In this document: positions 62,226 through 64,000 of the stretch, one piece after another
How the letters are laid out: each line of letters starts with the position of its first letter
How positions within the stretch are numbered: position 1 is the first letter of the stretch
Assembly (NCBI GenBank): GCA_003254905.1
Contig: QANU01065172.1
Location: 56,347 to 120,346 of the forward strand
Direction of reading: 5' to 3'
Origin: Nissolia schottii
Lineage: Eukaryota > Streptophyta > Magnoliopsida > Fabales > Fabaceae
Length of the DNA stretch: 64,000 nucleotides
The notes under the pieces: model-generated
Seen by the model: the letters and a program-made list of their open reading frames with translations, nothing else
Database searches by the model: none
Told to the model about the DNA's origin: nothing
Made by a program: the position numbers and the translations under genes

Positions 62226-62560
62226 TTGATATTTGTATATCTTAAAAATTGATACATTGTGCACATTGAAAAGCAAACATTATAAAACAGGAAAGTAAAC
62301 ATTATAAAATAGAAAAACACACATTATTAAACACATAAATGAGCATTATTAAACACATGTGTGTCCTTGCATGCACAAAATAGAGAAACAAACATTATTA
62401 AACATATAATCGAGTAGTATTAAATACAAGTATGTCCGTACACACATAAATACTTGGTGATAATGTTTATTTCTTTATTTTGTAATGTTTATTTCTCTAT
62501 TTTATAATTGTTTCTTTGTGTGTTGTACACGGGGTATTAGTTTTTAAAAAAGAAATATGA
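62226..62560. mobile_element. Foldback MITE, copy 2 of the family at 22.5 kb
   Basis: Shares AAACATTATAAAACAG, ATTATTAAACACA, CACATGTGTGTCC and ATAATGTTTATTTC with the copy at 22484-22816, in the same orientation and with the same internal palindromic layout. The terminal repeats are more decayed. No coding capacity. Confidence 0.5.
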
Positions 62561-63399
62561 TAACCTCTCAACAACAACCACATAACGGAAAACCAGAGAG
62601 AAGATTAGGCTCAAAGGTTAAATGAAAATGCTTAATTACCTAACTAAACTACACGATACGCAGCCATACTCTATCGAACTCAATAATTGCCCTTTAGGAA
62701 TTGCTCCATGCATGTATTGCGAATGTCTATCTATTATACTCATTTTGTATCAGATCAATAATGTGCTTACTCACATCTCATTTATCATTAGATGAGATTT
62801 CAATAAACGTGACTCTAATGGAATTTGATCATTCACGGATGGATGAAGTGAGTCGGCATGATGTCTTATGCAAAATGAGTACAAATAACACACCTCTTTG
62901 TCTTTTTGGTGTATTTCATAAGGTAGGAGATTCTTTGAGGAGAAATGCAAGCAAGTAATCAGAGAAATAGGTTTTTGGGACATGGATCAACATAGTCCAG
63001 CAGAAAAATCATATAGCCCAAATGGCTTAGAAATATATATTCATTCTCAGGAATATCTTTATGTATGCATCCTGGATAAAATTGCTTGGGGCTACCTTCA
63101 AGCTTATGGTTTGATCCATATGGATGATAACTAAGGAATAAGGTGGTTTTTGAGAGATCAAGTTCGAATCGGCATTCCGAAACTCTGCAGGTAAAAAATG
63201 AGGCATTTGATGTGCCTTTTGCGGCTGGTATATATTGCTTTGATCTGTGTAATTTAGCATGCTTTAAATCGTCTTATTCAACAATTGAGTCTGGACAAGT
63301 TCTATCATCAATTTTTTTAGCTTCACATATAATTGATTATTTTAACTTTTCTGATAACAATATCACAAGGTAGTGTTCCCTTTCTCTCCAAAACAGCAT
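62561..63399. other. Intergenic, no gene supported
   Basis: Open frames at 62701-62958 and 63143-63373 are AT-rich, without a domain or a splice context that I recognise. They are not called as genes. Confidence 0.35.
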
Positions 63400-63943
63400 T
63401 TTTTTTTCAATGAATGTTACCTGTGTGTCTTGCTCACTTAAATTGTACACATGAAAAAGAGATCCAACAAACCGATTAATGTTTGTCATGTGTGCCCATC
63501 AAAATTGAACACGTAAAAGGAAAAACAACAAGTCAATTAATGTTAGGAAGTTAATTTTATTATGTATTATTGTAAGATGAATCTTTTTAATAATTATATA
63601 TTTTCTTATTTTGTTTTATTATTTTACTATTTCTTTTAGAAGAATATATATGTTAAAAAATCTTACTAAATGTCTTTTAAAGCAAAAACAAAATATTGTC
63701 ACTTTTGAAAATCTCGTTTTTCGTTAATAAATTTAACAAAATGGTCATTTTATATATAATTTATACTATGTTATTTGAAATAATTTTTATTTATAAAGGT
63801 AGGTAATCTTTTTGGTGAATTATAAAGGTTAGTAAACAAAGACCAAAAGAATTAAAAGACCAAGAAAAAGGAAGTTTAATTATATGTTCTTTTTTTGAAA
63901 AGGTTAATATTATCTTTTGGTGAATTATAAAGGTAAGCAATCT

Positions 63944-63946
<3 letters not shown>
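63400..63946 (+). repeat. Dispersed repeat, copy B part 2
   Basis: Matches 38030-38550: shares ATTTCTTTTAGAAGAATATA, TGTTAAAAAATCTTA, ATTTTATATATAATTTATAC and TTTTTGGTGAATTATAAA, same orientation. Two or three GGTGAATTATAAAGGTAAG-type units form a small internal repeat in both copies. Class unknown. Confidence 0.55.

Positions 63947-63993
<47 letters not shown>
63947..63993. repeat. (TA)n microsatellite
   Basis: About 47 bp of alternating TA at the right edge of the window. Similar tracts lie at 3487, 22088, 27790, 29490 and 43239. Confidence 0.9.
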
Positions 63994-63997
<4 letters not shown>

Positions 63998-64000
63998 GAG

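Noticed and set aside
62701-63373. Two small plus-strand frames
   Set aside because: No domain and no conserved pattern; probably chance.

Overview
The window is plant nuclear DNA. It has AT-rich intergenic sequence, GT/AG introns, genes with up to 12 exons and dense retrotransposons and MITEs. The three large genes resemble eudicot proteins, and the overall character suggests a legume. That is inference from recalled gene and repeat families; no search was run.

Four host genes are supported. (1) Minus strand, 664-3035: IRX9H/IRX9-like GT43 xylan xylosyltransferase, 3 exons, 430 aa, Golgi. (2) Plus strand, 11035-17472: EMC1, the large lumenal/scaffold subunit of the ER membrane protein complex, 12 exons, 981 aa. 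(3) Plus strand, 19139-19871: an intronless, very GC-rich ARM-repeat-like gene whose reading frame breaks at an ambiguous base (N, 19261). (4) Minus strand, 31600-35875: EMF1 (EMBRYONIC FLOWER 1), a plant Polycomb-associated repressor, 5 coding exons, 1164 aa. All splice junctions listed were read by eye and keep the frame.

The rest is mostly repeats, many nested. At 6.3-9.4 kb a 5'-truncated Ty1/copia element is split by a 1,643 bp solo LTR. At 22.2-22.4 kb there is a minus-strand tRNA-derived (Au-like) SINE with perfect 17 bp target duplications. At 24.8-25.7 kb a 365 bp hAT MITE sits inside an older MITE. At 40.0-41.4 kb there are eight copies of a GAAATCGCCAT hairpin. At 44.4-45.8 kb a gypsy-like solo LTR holds a 921 bp hAT element, which itself carries a tRNA-like box A/box B segment. 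A MULE-like TIR element follows at 45.8-47.1 kb. At 49.5-58.9 kb lies a complete but dead Ty3/gypsy Tat-lineage element (9,365 bp, 413 bp LTRs, 5 bp duplication ACTGT).

The most interesting feature is inside the Tat element: an antisense gene between integrase and the 3' LTR, with its own possible TATA box and a clean 86 nt intron. Antisense extra ORFs are known in Tat elements, so this is a striking example rather than a new system. The GAAATCGCCAT hairpin array is the least explained pattern. No CRISPR array, operon, rRNA or true tRNA gene was seen.
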